This document shows positions 27,272 through 36,671 of a stretch of DNA of 64,000 bases, piece after piece (the stretch's first letter is position 1; each line of letters starts with the position of its first letter). Location of the stretch: assembly GCF_025060895.1 (NCBI RefSeq), contig NZ_JANZKV010000042.1, positions 143,852-207,851 of the forward strand, written 5' to 3'. The DNA is from Stieleria sedimenti (GTDB lineage Bacteria; Planctomycetota; Planctomycetia; Pirellulales; Pirellulaceae). The notes beneath the pieces were generated by a model. The model made no database searches. It was not told the DNA's origin and was given only the letters and a program-made list of their open reading frames with translations. A program made the position numbers and the translations under genes.

Positions 27272-28287
27272 GCCACCGTCCTCCCGTACCCCATCGCCCG
27301 CACAGCCTTAGCGGCTTCACGTCGGTCGCCACCGTGATTCAGTGCGGCGTATGCCGCGAACTTCCCCCAAATCCGATGCCCACCAACATCTGGCGCGAGT
27401 GGCCCCGCGGAAACCGAGAAAACGGTCAGCACTTCGCATCCGCTTCCAGCCACCACAACTTTCGCCGAAGTGCCAAATCGTTTCCCAGCCCTTGTCCACG
27501 AAGCGCCATCGCCGGTACGCCAACCGTGCGGCTCCAAAATCGCAGTCCAGTCACCCCGGATGTCAAAGTCACCCCAGGGCGTTGAAGCGTCTACGTCGGC
27601 GGAGCGAATCACCGGCGAACACCGTCGGGCGTACTGGGCAATAACGTCCCTTCGCGTTCGTTGGTCGAGTTCTCGTGCCGCCGCAAACATCGCGCGACGT
27701 TCGTCAGGGGTGAATCGAGGCAGCGAAGGCAACGGCTCGCCCATGACCTGGACGTAGGGCTTGCCGCTGCTGTGAACCTCCCGCGGTGATCCGACGGCAA
27801 CCACATAGCCGCCTTCCCCTTTCGTTTCAACGACCGTCCCGGAGCCGTCGGCGGTCTTGGCGATTTTCTGGCTGTGTCCGATGACCTCACAGCGGTAGGG
27901 AACGTGAAACCCGCCACCACCGGTTGCGACAACCGTCAGCCGTCCGCGAACTGAAGGCGGGATTTGGTCCAGCCAGTAGGCAATGGATTCGTCCGCATTC
28001 AGATCGAAATCGAACACCTCGACGCCCCCGCTGACGACACCACACACCAGCCCGATGCCGACCGGATGCTGCGTCCAGTGCCACATTTCGGCCGCTGTAG
28101 CCAGTCGGTATTGATATGGTTTCCAGGTTCCCGACTTGCCCGGTGGCCCTAGAAGCAAGTTCGCAGCAGGTGCTTTGGACCCGCCCAAGGCCAAGGGAAT
28201 GACCGAGATCCCCGCCCTCACGAAATCGAACATGGTTTCGCGTAGTTCAATATTCGCGATTGCGAATCCGTTGACAGGCTTATTCAT
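27268..28287 (-). CDS. Bifunctional primase-polymerase (Prim-Pol, AEP) domain protein
   Basis: A 339-residue protein with an archaeo-eukaryotic-type Prim-Pol core: SVIPLALGGSKAP, GIGLVCGVVSGGVEVFDFD (metal-binding DxD), TGGGGFHVPYRC, and GTVVETKGEGGYVVAVGSP. The C-terminal region (after about residue 230) has no clear family. It is upstream of and coupled to the RepA-like ATPase, forming a primase-helicase pair, and overlaps the HTH gene at 28280 by eight bases. It would prime or extend DNA during island replication. Confidence 0.85.
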   Translation of the reverse strand: MNKPVNGFAIANIELRETMFDFVRAGISVIPLALGGSKAPAANLLLGPPGKSGTWKPYQYRLATAAEMWHWTQHPVGIGLVCGVVSGGVEVFDFDLNADESIAYWLDQIPPSVRGRLTVVATGGGGFHVPYRCEVIGHSQKIAKTADGSGTVVETKGEGGYVVAVGSPREVHSSGKPYVQVMGEPLPSLPRFTPDERRAMFAAARELDQRTRRDVIAQYARRCSPVIRSADVDASTPWGDFDIRGDWTAILEPHGWRTGDGASWTRAGKRFGTSAKVVVAGSGCEVLTVFSVSAGPLAPDVGGHRIWGKFAAYAALNHGGDRREAAKAVRAMGYGRTVA

Positions 28288-28585
28288 GACGCTGCACCTC
28301 CTCGTCGCGGCGCTGACGCAGATCAGCTATCGCTTCATCTGGGTCGAACAACCTTCGATTATTGAGAAGCAGGCTTCGGACTGATCCGTTCGCGACGAGC
28401 CGGTCCAGCGTTGGAACCGAAATGCTGAGCAATTCCGCCATTCGTTGTCGATCGACCAATCGTGGTTCATTGGCTCGCTCCAGCAGCGGGAGCAATTGCT
28501 CGATCACAATTGCGGCCGTCTTTGCGGCGTGAGCGTCCAGGTCTTCTTGAGAGACTAGGAACGCGGGTGTCGGCGTACTACCCAT
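28280..28585 (-). CDS. Small helix-turn-helix protein
   Basis: About 101 residues from ATG 28585. The C-terminal half RMAELLSISVPTLDRLVANG, then FDPDEAIADLRQ, has the MerR/excisionase-type winged-helix pattern. It lies between the Prim-Pol gene and another small HTH gene and overlaps both by eight bases, so all are likely one operon. It may be an excisionase (recombination directionality factor) or a regulator of island genes. Confidence 0.65.
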   Translation of the reverse strand: MGSTPTPAFLVSQEDLDAHAAKTAAIVIEQLLPLLERANEPRLVDRQRMAELLSISVPTLDRLVANGSVRSLLLNNRRLFDPDEAIADLRQRRDEEVQRHE

Positions 28586-28802
28586 CGGTCCGCTCCCGAT
28601 GTTTTGCCCGGGCGTCGATCGCTGCGAGTTCATGCCGAACGCGGGCCATTGCCTGCCGGTCATACAAACGCACGTGCCCGGCATATGCGGTTGGATGAAT
28701 GTCGGGTCTGGTAGCGAGCACATGCCGTACTCGCTGGGAAGACGCTCCCAGTAACCGAGCCATTCGCCCGGATGTCAGCAACTGAGGACTGTGGTTTGTC
28801 AT
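28578..28802 (-). CDS. Small MerR/excisionase-like DNA-binding protein
   Basis: A 74-residue protein. LLTSGRMARLLGASSQRVRHVLATRP is a helix-turn-helix and YAGHVRLYDRQAMARVRHEL a wing-plus-helix typical of MerR-type excisionases that read a DNA helix with a single domain. I start at ATG 28802. It is the promoter-proximal gene of the integrated replication operon and overlaps the next gene. Excisionase or regulator cannot be decided from the sequence. Confidence 0.6.
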   Translation of the reverse strand: MTNHSPQLLTSGRMARLLGASSQRVRHVLATRPDIHPTAYAGHVRLYDRQAMARVRHELAAIDARAKHRERTDG

Positions 28803-28934
28803 TTCACTCATTTAGGCCGGCGGAACGAAGGTGTCCGTCAGTAAGCGAAACGTGCGCTAACAAAAGAGCGAATACCGCAAAAACCATGGTGAATCGCTGT
28901 GTTTCCGTGCGCTAGCGCGTGCGCACGCGCCGGG

Positions 28935-29699
28935 TCAGAGCACCTTCCTACGAGAGAATCCCTCCGAACGCTGATCAGTCTCCTGTTCCCGAATTAGCGT
29001 TTCCAATTCGCCCGCCTTTAGTTTTTCGAGAGCGTCATCTAGCTCTCCCAGCCCGTCATGCAAAACGTGGGCCTGCTGCGTATCGCTCCCCTTGCCACAG
29101 GTTGTCATGTAGTCAGTCCAGGCTTCGCACAGGCTTCGGGCATTGGGGGAGCAACCAACCAATCTCGCAAGTTCATTCTTTGACTTGATGGGAGAGTCTG
29201 ACCTTTGCCGCTGCGCAAGATATCCAAACGCGTCACGTTTGATTGCCTCTGGATTCATGCGTTTCGACTTCGCATTTTTTGGCCCTGGCTCAAGATTCTC
29301 GGGATTGCTTCCACCATCGTTTGCCGGGGCATGAAGCGTAGAAGCAGGGCCGTCCGGAAGCCATTTCTTTTCCCATTGCCCCAAATAGTCCGAAATTATC
29401 ATTCGGTCTGTTTCTGAAAGTATGGAGTCTTCTTCGTTTAACTCGTAGACCGCGACTAACCTGGAAATCTTTCCGAAGTGTATATCGTCATCGGCAAATC
29501 TGAATGAATTGCCGCGTTCGCCGACAAGCACGCAGGCCCACGCCGCGACTTGACATTCATTCTGAATTGGGTCCTCTGCCCGAAAACAGTTATTAAATGC
29601 TTCTCTGCTAAGACGCCAAATGTGCTGCCGGGCATCGGCCTGTAGGAACAATTGAACGCATCGGTCGTGTAGGGTTTCCGTTAATAGTTCTCGGATCAT
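28935..29699 (-). CDS. Unrecognised 254-residue island protein
   Basis: ATG 29699 has GGAGG seven bases upstream and fits better than a longer frame to 30053 that would run antisense to the HTH gene at 29823. The N-terminal 100 residues (IRELLTETLHDRCVQLFLQA, CQVAAWACVLVGER) look globular and helical. The middle is polar and low-complexity, and the C-terminal 50 residues are helical with ELARLVGCSPNARSLCEAW. I do not recognise the family. It is transcribed away from the R-M operon and may be an accessory or anti-defence protein of the island. Confidence 0.55.
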   Translation of the reverse strand: MIRELLTETLHDRCVQLFLQADARQHIWRLSREAFNNCFRAEDPIQNECQVAAWACVLVGERGNSFRFADDDIHFGKISRLVAVYELNEEDSILSETDRMIISDYLGQWEKKWLPDGPASTLHAPANDGGSNPENLEPGPKNAKSKRMNPEAIKRDAFGYLAQRQRSDSPIKSKNELARLVGCSPNARSLCEAWTDYMTTCGKGSDTQQAHVLHDGLGELDDALEKLKAGELETLIREQETDQRSEGFSRRKVL

Positions 29700-29822
29700 C
29701 AGGCTGCCTCCCAACAATAACACTCCAATTTCGTCGAATCGCTTAGACGGCAGAATACCGGCAGCCTGCAGACTTTGATAGACTCTGGGCCGCAATCGAC
29801 ACCACCTACATTCGAATGACCA

Positions 29823-30026
29823 ATGCCAAAACTGTGCGATTACTTCAAAACCGCGGAAGCAGCCGAAATTTTGGGTGTCAGCCAAAATACGCTTCGCAAA
29901 TGGGCTCAAGATGGACGCATTCCAATGCGTCGGAATCCTGCCAATGGATACCGACTGTTTCGACGCGATGACTTGGATGCGTTCTTGAATGAAGTCGCCA
30001 AGCCAGTCCGCCAATCCAAGAAGTAG
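29823..30026 (+). CDS. MerR-type HTH protein preceding the hsd operon
   Basis: A 67-residue single-domain protein: YFKTAEAAEILGVSQNTLRK and WAQDGRIPMRRNPANGYRLF, then RRDDLDAFL, an almost textbook MerR/excisionase winged helix. It ends 38 bases before hsdM on the same strand. Small HTH genes in this position commonly regulate type I R-M operons. The alternative is a second excisionase. Confidence 0.8.
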   Translation: MPKLCDYFKTAEAAEILGVSQNTLRKWAQDGRIPMRRNPANGYRLFRRDDLDAFLNEVAKPVRQSKK

Positions 30027-30064
30027 AGCCAAGTAAAACGCGAAAAGACGCAAGGAGAAGCGAA

Positions 30065-31603
30065 TTGATCACCGGTGAAGTTAAGAGCCAGATCGACAAA
30101 ATCTGGGATGCGTTTTGGGCGGGCGGGATTGCCAATCCGTTGGAAGTGATTGAGCAGATCACGTATTTGCTGTTCATCAAGCGACTCGACGACCTGCACA
30201 CGCTGGAGGAAAACAAGGCCAACCGGACCAAGAAGCCGATGGCGCGGCGGATCTTCCCCGAAGGCAAGGACGAAAAGAAACGGCCCTACGAGGATCTCCG
30301 CTGGTCGCGGTTCAAGCACTTCGAGTCGGCCGAGATGTTCACCGTTCTGGGCGAACACGTTTTTCCGTTCCTGCGGACGCTGGGCGGCGACGGATCGACC
30401 TACGCGCACCATATGCGCGACGCCCGATTCACGATCCCGACGCCGGCGCTGTTGACCAAGGTCGTCGACATGATCGATCAGGTGCCGATGGCGGATCGGG
30501 ACACCAAGGGCGACCTTTATGAGCACATGCTCAGCAAGATCGCCACAGCGGGCCAGAACGGCCAATTCCGGACGCCCAGGCACATTATTCAGTTGATGGT
30601 CGAATTGACCGCGCCGAAGCCCAAGGACGTGATCTGCGACCCTGCCTGCGGCACGGGCGGATTCTTGGTCGCCGCGGGCGAGTACATGCGCCTAAAACAT
30701 CCCGAAGTGTTGCGGGATGCGAAGCTGAAGAAACACTTCCACGGCGAGATGTTCCACGGGTTCGACTTCGACAGCACGATGCTGCGGATCGGCAGCATGA
30801 ACATGCTGTTGCACGGCGTCGAAAACCCCAGCATCGTCTACCGCGATTCACTGGCCCAGGAACACGGCGCGGAGGAAGAAAAGTATTCGCTGGTGCTGGC
30901 CAACCCTCCGTTCGCCGGATCGTTGGATTACGAATCCTGCGCCAAGGACCTGCTGCAGATCGTCAAGACGAAGAAGACCGAGCTGCTGTTCCTGGCGTTG
31001 TTCCTGCGGCTGATGAAGCCGGGTGGCCGCGCGGCGATCATCGTGCCTGACGGCGTGCTGTTCGGTTCGTCCAACGCCCACAAGACGCTACGGAAGATCC
31101 TGGTCGAGGATCAAAAGCTCGACGGGATCATCTCGATGCCGGGCGGCGTGTTCAAGCCCTACGCCGGAGTCTCAACGGCCATCCTGTTGTTCACCAAGAC
31201 CAATTCGGGCGGCACCGAGCACGTTTGGTTTTACGACATGCAAGCCGACGGAAAGTCGCTGGACGACAAGCGAACCGAGTTGTTACCGCCGGAGAAACAG
31301 GGCCCCACGCCGAAGGCCAAGCTGACCACCGACGAGCACGCCAAGAACAACCTTCCAGACATTTTGAAGCGTTGGCAGCAGCGGGACGGCAAGGAGCGAA
31401 AGAACGAGCGGACGGCCCAGAGCTTTTGCGTGCCGAAGGCCGACATCGCGGAGCAAGGTTACGACCTCTCGATCAACCGCTACAAGGAAGTCGTCTACGA
31501 AGAAGTCGAGCATCGCCCGCCGCAAAAGATTCTGGATGAGTTGGAAGGCATCGAGAAGGAGATCATGCAGGGCATGGATAAACTGCGAGGGATGCTTTCG
31601 TGA
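30065..31603 (+). CDS. hsdM: Type I restriction-modification methyltransferase subunit HsdM
   Basis: A 512-residue N6-adenine methyltransferase. The TTG start at 30065 has AAGGAG upstream. An N-terminal helical HsdM domain (VKSQIDKIWDAFWAGGI, YLLFIKRLDDLH) precedes the catalytic domain with QFRTPRHIIQLMV, the SAM motif DPACGTGGFLVAAGEYM and the catalytic NPPF. Partner of HsdS (overlapping GTGA) and HsdR in the same operon. It should methylate the adenine in the bipartite site recognised by HsdS. Confidence 0.95.
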   Translation: MITGEVKSQIDKIWDAFWAGGIANPLEVIEQITYLLFIKRLDDLHTLEENKANRTKKPMARRIFPEGKDEKKRPYEDLRWSRFKHFESAEMFTVLGEHVFPFLRTLGGDGSTYAHHMRDARFTIPTPALLTKVVDMIDQVPMADRDTKGDLYEHMLSKIATAGQNGQFRTPRHIIQLMVELTAPKPKDVICDPACGTGGFLVAAGEYMRLKHPEVLRDAKLKKHFHGEMFHGFDFDSTMLRIGSMNMLLHGVENPSIVYRDSLAQEHGAEEEKYSLVLANPPFAGSLDYESCAKDLLQIVKTKKTELLFLALFLRLMKPGGRAAIIVPDGVLFGSSNAHKTLRKILVEDQKLDGIISMPGGVFKPYAGVSTAILLFTKTNSGGTEHVWFYDMQADGKSLDDKRTELLPPEKQGPTPKAKLTTDEHAKNNLPDILKRWQQRDGKERKNERTAQSFCVPKADIAEQGYDLSINRYKEVVYEEVEHRPPQKILDELEGIEKEIMQGMDKLRGMLS

Positions 31604-32832
31604 TAGCCGCAAAATGGAATCGCGTTCCTTTGCCTGACGCATACGTCTTTCAGGAAGGCCCCGGCGTCAGGAAATGGCAGTTTACGAGTGATGGCATCAA
31701 GCTCTTGAATGTCGCGAATATTGAGAAAAGCGGGCACCTAAACCTCAACAAGACCGACCGTCACTTGGCGACTGAGGAAGTTGAGAACCGTTACAAGCAC
31801 TTTCTCCTCGATGACGGCGATCTCGTGATTGCGAGTTCCGGAATATCGTTCGACGCTGATGGATTACTCCGTACGCGCGGCGCCTTTGTATCGGCGGAGC
31901 ATTTACCGCTCTGTTTGAATACAAGCACAATTCGTTTCAAGGCCAAAGAAGATGTGTCGGATTTGTCATTTCTTCGCCACTGGATCAACGGCTACGAGTT
32001 TCGACAACAAATAACGCAGCGCGTGACTGGGTCTGCACAACAAAACTTCGGTCCAACTCACCTCAAGAGTTTGAAAATATCGCTCCCGCCCCTTTCCGAG
32101 CAGAAGCGGATTGCGGAGATCTTGGATCGGGCGGAGGCGTTGCGCTCTCAACGTCGCGCCGCCCTCGCCCTCCTCGACGAACTCACCCAATCCATCTTCC
32201 TCGACATGTTCGGCGATCCGAAGGTGAACCCACGTGGCTGGAGGTGCCTTCCGTTCTCCGAACTGTTTCGAGAGAAGCCCAATTATGGCACTATGATTCC
32301 TGGCGTAGGAGAGCGAAAGAGATGGCTTTGTATGAGAGTTGCCAACATTCAAAACTGGCATATTGACCTTTCAGATCAAAAGTTTGTTGACTTGCCGAGC
32401 AACATGATTTCCCGCCACTGTGTCGAGCCCGGAGATATTCTGCTTGCGCGAGCGATCGCGACGCGTGAACAGCTTGGAAAGGCAATCGTCGTTCCGAATG
32501 GTACTCAAGACTGGGCATTCGACTCGCATTTAATGCGACTTCGATTTGATCAAGAAAAGGTTTTGCCGTCATTTGTACGGCATACGTTAATGACCAATGG
32601 CGGCCGATCACTTTTTCTGCGAGTTACAAGGAGATCTGCAGTCCAGTTCAACATCAACACAAAAGAGATTGCAAAATTATCGATTCCAGTGCCGCCAATC
32701 GAGCAACAACTGAAATTTCAAAAACGCCTCACCGGACTCACTGAATTGAAACAATGTCTCCAAGAGTCCCTGGATACGATTGGTTCATTGCTCTCGTCTC
32801 TTCAACAACGCGCGTTCCGAGGCGAACTGTGA
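31600..32832 (+). CDS. hsdS: Type I restriction-modification specificity subunit HsdS
   Basis: A 410-residue specificity protein with a GTG start overlapping the hsdM stop. Two target recognition domains are visible, each followed by a long conserved helix: LKISLPPLSEQKRIAEILDRAEAL (split here as family spacer 1) and LSIPVPPIEQQLKFQKRL. The first TRD is about residues 1-150, the second about 205-355. Base content in the TRDs drops relative to hsdM and hsdR, which fits the usual frequent exchange of TRDs. It determines the DNA sequence methylated and restricted by the complex. Confidence 0.93.
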   Translation: MIAAKWNRVPLPDAYVFQEGPGVRKWQFTSDGIKLLNVANIEKSGHLNLNKTDRHLATEEVENRYKHFLLDDGDLVIASSGISFDADGLLRTRGAFVSAEHLPLCLNTSTIRFKAKEDVSDLSFLRHWINGYEFRQQITQRVTGSAQQNFGPTHLKSLKISLPPLSEQKRIAEILDRAEALRSQRRAALALLDELTQSIFLDMFGDPKVNPRGWRCLPFSELFREKPNYGTMIPGVGERKRWLCMRVANIQNWHIDLSDQKFVDLPSNMISRHCVEPGDILLARAIATREQLGKAIVVPNGTQDWAFDSHLMRLRFDQEKVLPSFVRHTLMTNGGRSLFLRVTRRSAVQFNINTKEIAKLSIPVPPIEQQLKFQKRLTGLTELKQCLQESLDTIGSLLSSLQQRAFRGEL

Positions 32833-32848
32833 TGGTTGAGGGTATAGG

Positions 32849-35800
32849 ATGAGCAACTTTGAATTTCTATCTGCCGAGTGGAAAGACCTGCATGAAGCGG
32901 CGGCGAAAGCCGAGCAGACGGCGATCCCCGATCCCCGCACGTCCTGCTTCTACGCTCGCCGCGCTCTCGAATTGGCGGTCGCCTGGGCCTACAAATTTGA
33001 CCGCGCACTCAAACTGCCCTACCAGGACAACATCTCGGCGCTGATCCACGAGCCGACCTTCAAGCAAACCGCCGGCGAAGCGGTCTTTGCCAAGGCCAAG
33101 GTGATCATCACCCTCGGCAACCGAGCCGTTCACAGCCACCGGGCGATCCCCGAAGCGGATTCCCGGCAAGCGGTCAAGGAACTGTTCCATTTCTGCTACT
33201 GGTTCGCTCGCCTCTACGCCCGCCGACATCGCCCCGACACCAGCCTGACCTTTGACGACCAGTCGCTTCCAGCAACGACCCCGATCCCCAAGCAGACCCT
33301 CGATCAACTCAAACGACTCGAATCTCAGCTTGCCGAGAAGGACGAAAAGCTGTCGGTCGTGCTCGCTGACAAGGACAAGCTGAGCGAGGAACTCAAGCGG
33401 CTTCGCAAAGAAGTCACCGAGGCCAAGAAGGCGGCTGCCAAGGTTCCCGACGATCACGATTACTCGGAAGCCGAAACCCGCGACTTTTACATCGACCTGC
33501 TGCTGAAAGATCATGCCGGTTGGCCCCTGGACCAGAAACGCGACCGCGAGTTCCCCATCACCGGAATGCCGAATGAGTCGGGCGACGGCGTCGTCGATTA
33601 CGTCCTGTGGGGTGACGACGGCAAGCCACTCGGTCTGGTCGAAGCCAAAAGGACACGCCGCGACCCGAAGGTCGGTGAGCAACAAGCGAAACTCTACGCC
33701 GATGCCCTGGAGGCGATGTACGACCAGCGGCCGATCATCTTCATGTCCAACGGCTACGAACACTGGATTTGGGACGACGCGATGTACGCGCCCCGCCGCG
33801 TTCAGGGTTTCTACAAGAAGCCGGAACTGGAACTGCTGATCCAACGCCGGCAGACTCGTCGCCCGCTGGCCGACGCCACGATCAACGACACCATCGTCGA
33901 ACGCTACTATCAAACGCGAGCCATCCGCCGCATCGGGGAATCCTTCGAAACGGACAACGAGCGGAAATCGCTGCTGGTCATGGCGACAGGATCGGGAAAA
34001 ACGCGCACAGTGATCGCCCTGTGTGACTTGCTGATCCGCTGCAACTGGGCCAAGAGAGTCCTGTTCCTGGCCGATCGCGTTGCCCTGGTGAATCAAGCCA
34101 CCAACGCCTTCAAAAAGTTTCTTCCCGACTCCTCGCCGGTGAATCTGGTCACGGAGAAGGAAGCCGAGGGGCGCGTCTTCGTTTCGACCTACCCGACGAT
34201 GATGGGCTTGATCGACGAAGCCAAAGACGGCCAGCGACGGTTCGGCGTCGGACATTTCGACCTGGTGGTCATCGACGAGGCCCACCGCAGCGTCTACCAG
34301 AAGTACGGCGCGATCTTCGACTACTTCGATTCGCTGCTGGTCGGATTGACCGCCACGCCGAAGGACGAGATCGACAAGAACACGTACACCTTGTTCGACT
34401 TGGAAAACGGCGTTCCGACCGACGCCTACGACCTGGACGAAGCGGTCGCGGACAAGTTCCTGGTGCCGCCCAGGGCGGTGTCGGTGCCGCTGAAGTTTGA
34501 ACGCGAGGGCATCAAGTACGAAGATCTGTCCGAAGATGAGAAAGACGAATGGGATGCCAAAGAGTGGGACGACGAGGGCAACATCCCGGAAAAGGTCGAA
34601 TCCGCCGCGGTCAACAAATGGCTGTTTAACATCGACACGGTCGACAAGGTTCTGAAACACCTGATGGAGCGGGGCCAGTACGTCGAAGGGGGCGACACGC
34701 TGGGAAAAACGATCATCTTCGCCAAGAACCAGGACCACGCCGACTTCATCCAAAAACGCTTCGACGCGAACTACCCGAACTTCAAGGGCGAGTTCGCGCG
34801 GACGATCACGTTCAAGACCGAATACGCCCAGTCCCTGATCGACAGTTTTTCGAACAAGGCCAAGCTGCCCCAGATCGCTATCTCGGTCGACATGCTGGAC
34901 ACCGGGATCGACGTGCCCGAGGTTGTCAATCTGGTGTTCTTCAAGCTCGTCCGGTCCAAGACGAAGTTCTGGCAAATGGTCGGCCGCGGCACCCGGTTGT
35001 GCCCAGATCTGTTCGGCCCCGACCAGCACAAAGAGTTTTTCTACATCTTCGACTACTGCCAGAACCTCGAATACTTCAGCCAGAACCCCGACAAGTCGGA
35101 AGGTTCGCTCAGCGAGTCCCTGTCAGCCAAGCTGTTCAAACGCCGACTGGAGATGGTGGGCACGCTGGAAAAACGCAACCCACCCGCGGACGGCGAAGAA
35201 GCCGTCAAGGTCATCGAGTCGGCCGCCCCCTTCGACGTGGAGGTTGACCCCAAGTCGGAAGTCCAAGTCTCGCGCGTGACGAAGCGATTGCTCTACAAGC
35301 ACGTGGCGTCGATGAACCTGGACAACTTCCTCGTTCGCGCCCACCGACGCAGCGTCGAGAAGTTCTCCAAGCCCGAAACCTGGGACAAGCTGGCGGAGGA
35401 CGATTACCAAGAGCTTGCCGAAGAGGTCGCCGGCCTACCAACCCAGATGGAGCGAGAATCGGAAGAAGCCAAACGATTCGACCTTCTGCTGCTCAATCTG
35501 CAATTGGCACTCCTGAAGTCCGAACCGGCGTTTGAGCGTCTCCGGGACAAAGTGATCGCCATTGCGGGCCTGTTGGAGGAGAAATCATCGATCCCGATGG
35601 TCGACAAGCAAATGACCTACATCCAGGACGTGCAAAAAGAAGAGTGGTGGACCGACGTCACGGTTCCCATGCTGGAAGTCATCCGCCGCCGGCTGCGGGA
35701 TCTGGTGCAGTTCATCGAGAAGCAAAATCGCAAGCCGGTCTACTCGGACTTCGTGGACGAGATCGGCGAGGGCGATGAAATCGAGTTGGCCACCTTCTCC

Positions 35801-36283
35801 GGCGGCGACACCTTTGAGCGTTTCCGCAGCAAGGCCCAGGCGTTCCTCCGCGAGCACTACGACATCGAAGCGGTCCGTAAGCTCCGAACCAACGAACCGC
35901 TCACACAGAGCGATCTGGACGCCCTGGAGCGGATCCTGACCGACAACGAGATCGGCAACCCTGAATACATCGACCAAGCCAAGCAAGAGAGCGAGGGCTT
36001 CGGCGTCTTCGTCCGCTCCCTGGTCGGCCTGGACCGCGAGGTCGCCAAAAAGCTGTTCGGCGATTTCCTTGAAGGAACGAACTTCAACGCCAACCAGATC
36101 GAGTTCATCAACATGATCATCAACCAACTCGTCGACCACGGCATCGTCGACGTCTCCCTCCTCTACGAATCCCCGTTCACCGACATCGCCCCCCAAGGCC
36201 CCGACGCGATCTTCACCAGCGAACAAGTCGACCGGATCATGCAGTTGCTGGACGACATCCGAGCGACGGCCGTGGCGGCGTGA
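32849..36283 (+). CDS. hsdR: Type I restriction enzyme motor/nuclease subunit HsdR
   Basis: An 1144-residue subunit. The N-terminal DUF4145-like helical domain (FYARRALELAVAWAYKFDRA) and coiled-coil (about residues 150-195) lead to the HsdR nuclease domain (DYVLWGDDGKPLGLVEAKRT, giving Asp and Glu-X-Lys). The SF2 translocase follows with Walker A VMATGSGKTRT, DEAH in VVIDEAHRSVYQ, VGLTATP and the helicase C part (DTGIDVPEVVNLV, QMVGRGTRL). It cuts unmodified DNA after ATP-driven translocation. ATG 32849 is 16 bases after hsdS. A long open frame on the opposite strand is only a codon-bias shadow. Confidence 0.95.
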   Translation: MSNFEFLSAEWKDLHEAAAKAEQTAIPDPRTSCFYARRALELAVAWAYKFDRALKLPYQDNISALIHEPTFKQTAGEAVFAKAKVIITLGNRAVHSHRAIPEADSRQAVKELFHFCYWFARLYARRHRPDTSLTFDDQSLPATTPIPKQTLDQLKRLESQLAEKDEKLSVVLADKDKLSEELKRLRKEVTEAKKAAAKVPDDHDYSEAETRDFYIDLLLKDHAGWPLDQKRDREFPITGMPNESGDGVVDYVLWGDDGKPLGLVEAKRTRRDPKVGEQQAKLYADALEAMYDQRPIIFMSNGYEHWIWDDAMYAPRRVQGFYKKPELELLIQRRQTRRPLADATINDTIVERYYQTRAIRRIGESFETDNERKSLLVMATGSGKTRTVIALCDLLIRCNWAKRVLFLADRVALVNQATNAFKKFLPDSSPVNLVTEKEAEGRVFVSTYPTMMGLIDEAKDGQRRFGVGHFDLVVIDEAHRSVYQKYGAIFDYFDSLLVGLTATPKDEIDKNTYTLFDLENGVPTDAYDLDEAVADKFLVPPRAVSVPLKFEREGIKYEDLSEDEKDEWDAKEWDDEGNIPEKVESAAVNKWLFNIDTVDKVLKHLMERGQYVEGGDTLGKTIIFAKNQDHADFIQKRFDANYPNFKGEFARTITFKTEYAQSLIDSFSNKAKLPQIAISVDMLDTGIDVPEVVNLVFFKLVRSKTKFWQMVGRGTRLCPDLFGPDQHKEFFYIFDYCQNLEYFSQNPDKSEGSLSESLSAKLFKRRLEMVGTLEKRNPPADGEEAVKVIESAAPFDVEVDPKSEVQVSRVTKRLLYKHVASMNLDNFLVRAHRRSVEKFSKPETWDKLAEDDYQELAEEVAGLPTQMERESEEAKRFDLLLLNLQLALLKSEPAFERLRDKVIAIAGLLEEKSSIPMVDKQMTYIQDVQKEEWWTDVTVPMLEVIRRRLRDLVQFIEKQNRKPVYSDFVDEIGEGDEIELATFSGGDTFERFRSKAQAFLREHYDIEAVRKLRTNEPLTQSDLDALERILTDNEIGNPEYIDQAKQESEGFGVFVRSLVGLDREVAKKLFGDFLEGTNFNANQIEFINMIINQLVDHGIVDVSLLYESPFTDIAPQGPDAIFTSEQVDRIMQLLDDIRATAVAA

Positions 36284-36302
36284 CCGGCTCAACTAATGCC
36301 GC

Positions 36303-36671
36303 CTATGCTTGGTAGAGCCATCCCCTATCCACGGCGAATTTCCGAAGCTTCTTACCCTTTTTCTTGACTGCACTGCTCCCGTGCGGATTGAAGTCGACGA
36401 GAACATGTTCGGGGAATGGTTCAGGATCTTCGCTTACGGACAAATCCAGCGACTCACACTCGCCAACACTAATTCCGTACGCACCAGCGGATTCATGGCG
36501 AAGATCGATGGTGTAGTGTTGCCAAGCATCCTCAACTTCAATCTTGTCGCCGTCGTAAGTAGAAAGCTTACCCTCGTCTTTTGATGTCGGACAAAAAGCG
36601 TTTGAACCGACGCGTCCATCTTGGATAAAGCTCGGGTGAATCTGTCGAATCAAAATTGTCTCGGAGTTCAT
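36303..36671 (-). CDS. Unrecognised 122-residue protein, second gene of a coupled pair
   Basis: A small protein with a beta-rich look (KIEVEDAWQHYTIDLRH, SLDLSVSEDPEPFPEHVLVD) and a basic C-terminus (KKKGKKLRKFAVDRGW). Its start overlaps the stop of the 380-residue gene upstream as ATGA, so it is produced with it. It is convergent with hsdR, 19 bases apart. No family is recognised. The pair could be an island-borne accessory module, such as a regulator of the R-M system or a separate defence pair; the sequence alone does not tell. Confidence 0.6.
   Translation of the reverse strand: MNSETILIRQIHPSFIQDGRVGSNAFCPTSKDEGKLSTYDGDKIEVEDAWQHYTIDLRHESAGAYGISVGECESLDLSVSEDPEPFPEHVLVDFNPHGSSAVKKKGKKLRKFAVDRGWLYQA

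Noticed and set aside
32867..35029. A 720-codon open frame antisense to hsdR
   Set aside because: It has no domain, mirrors the codon bias of hsdR and lies entirely opposite a clear restriction subunit.
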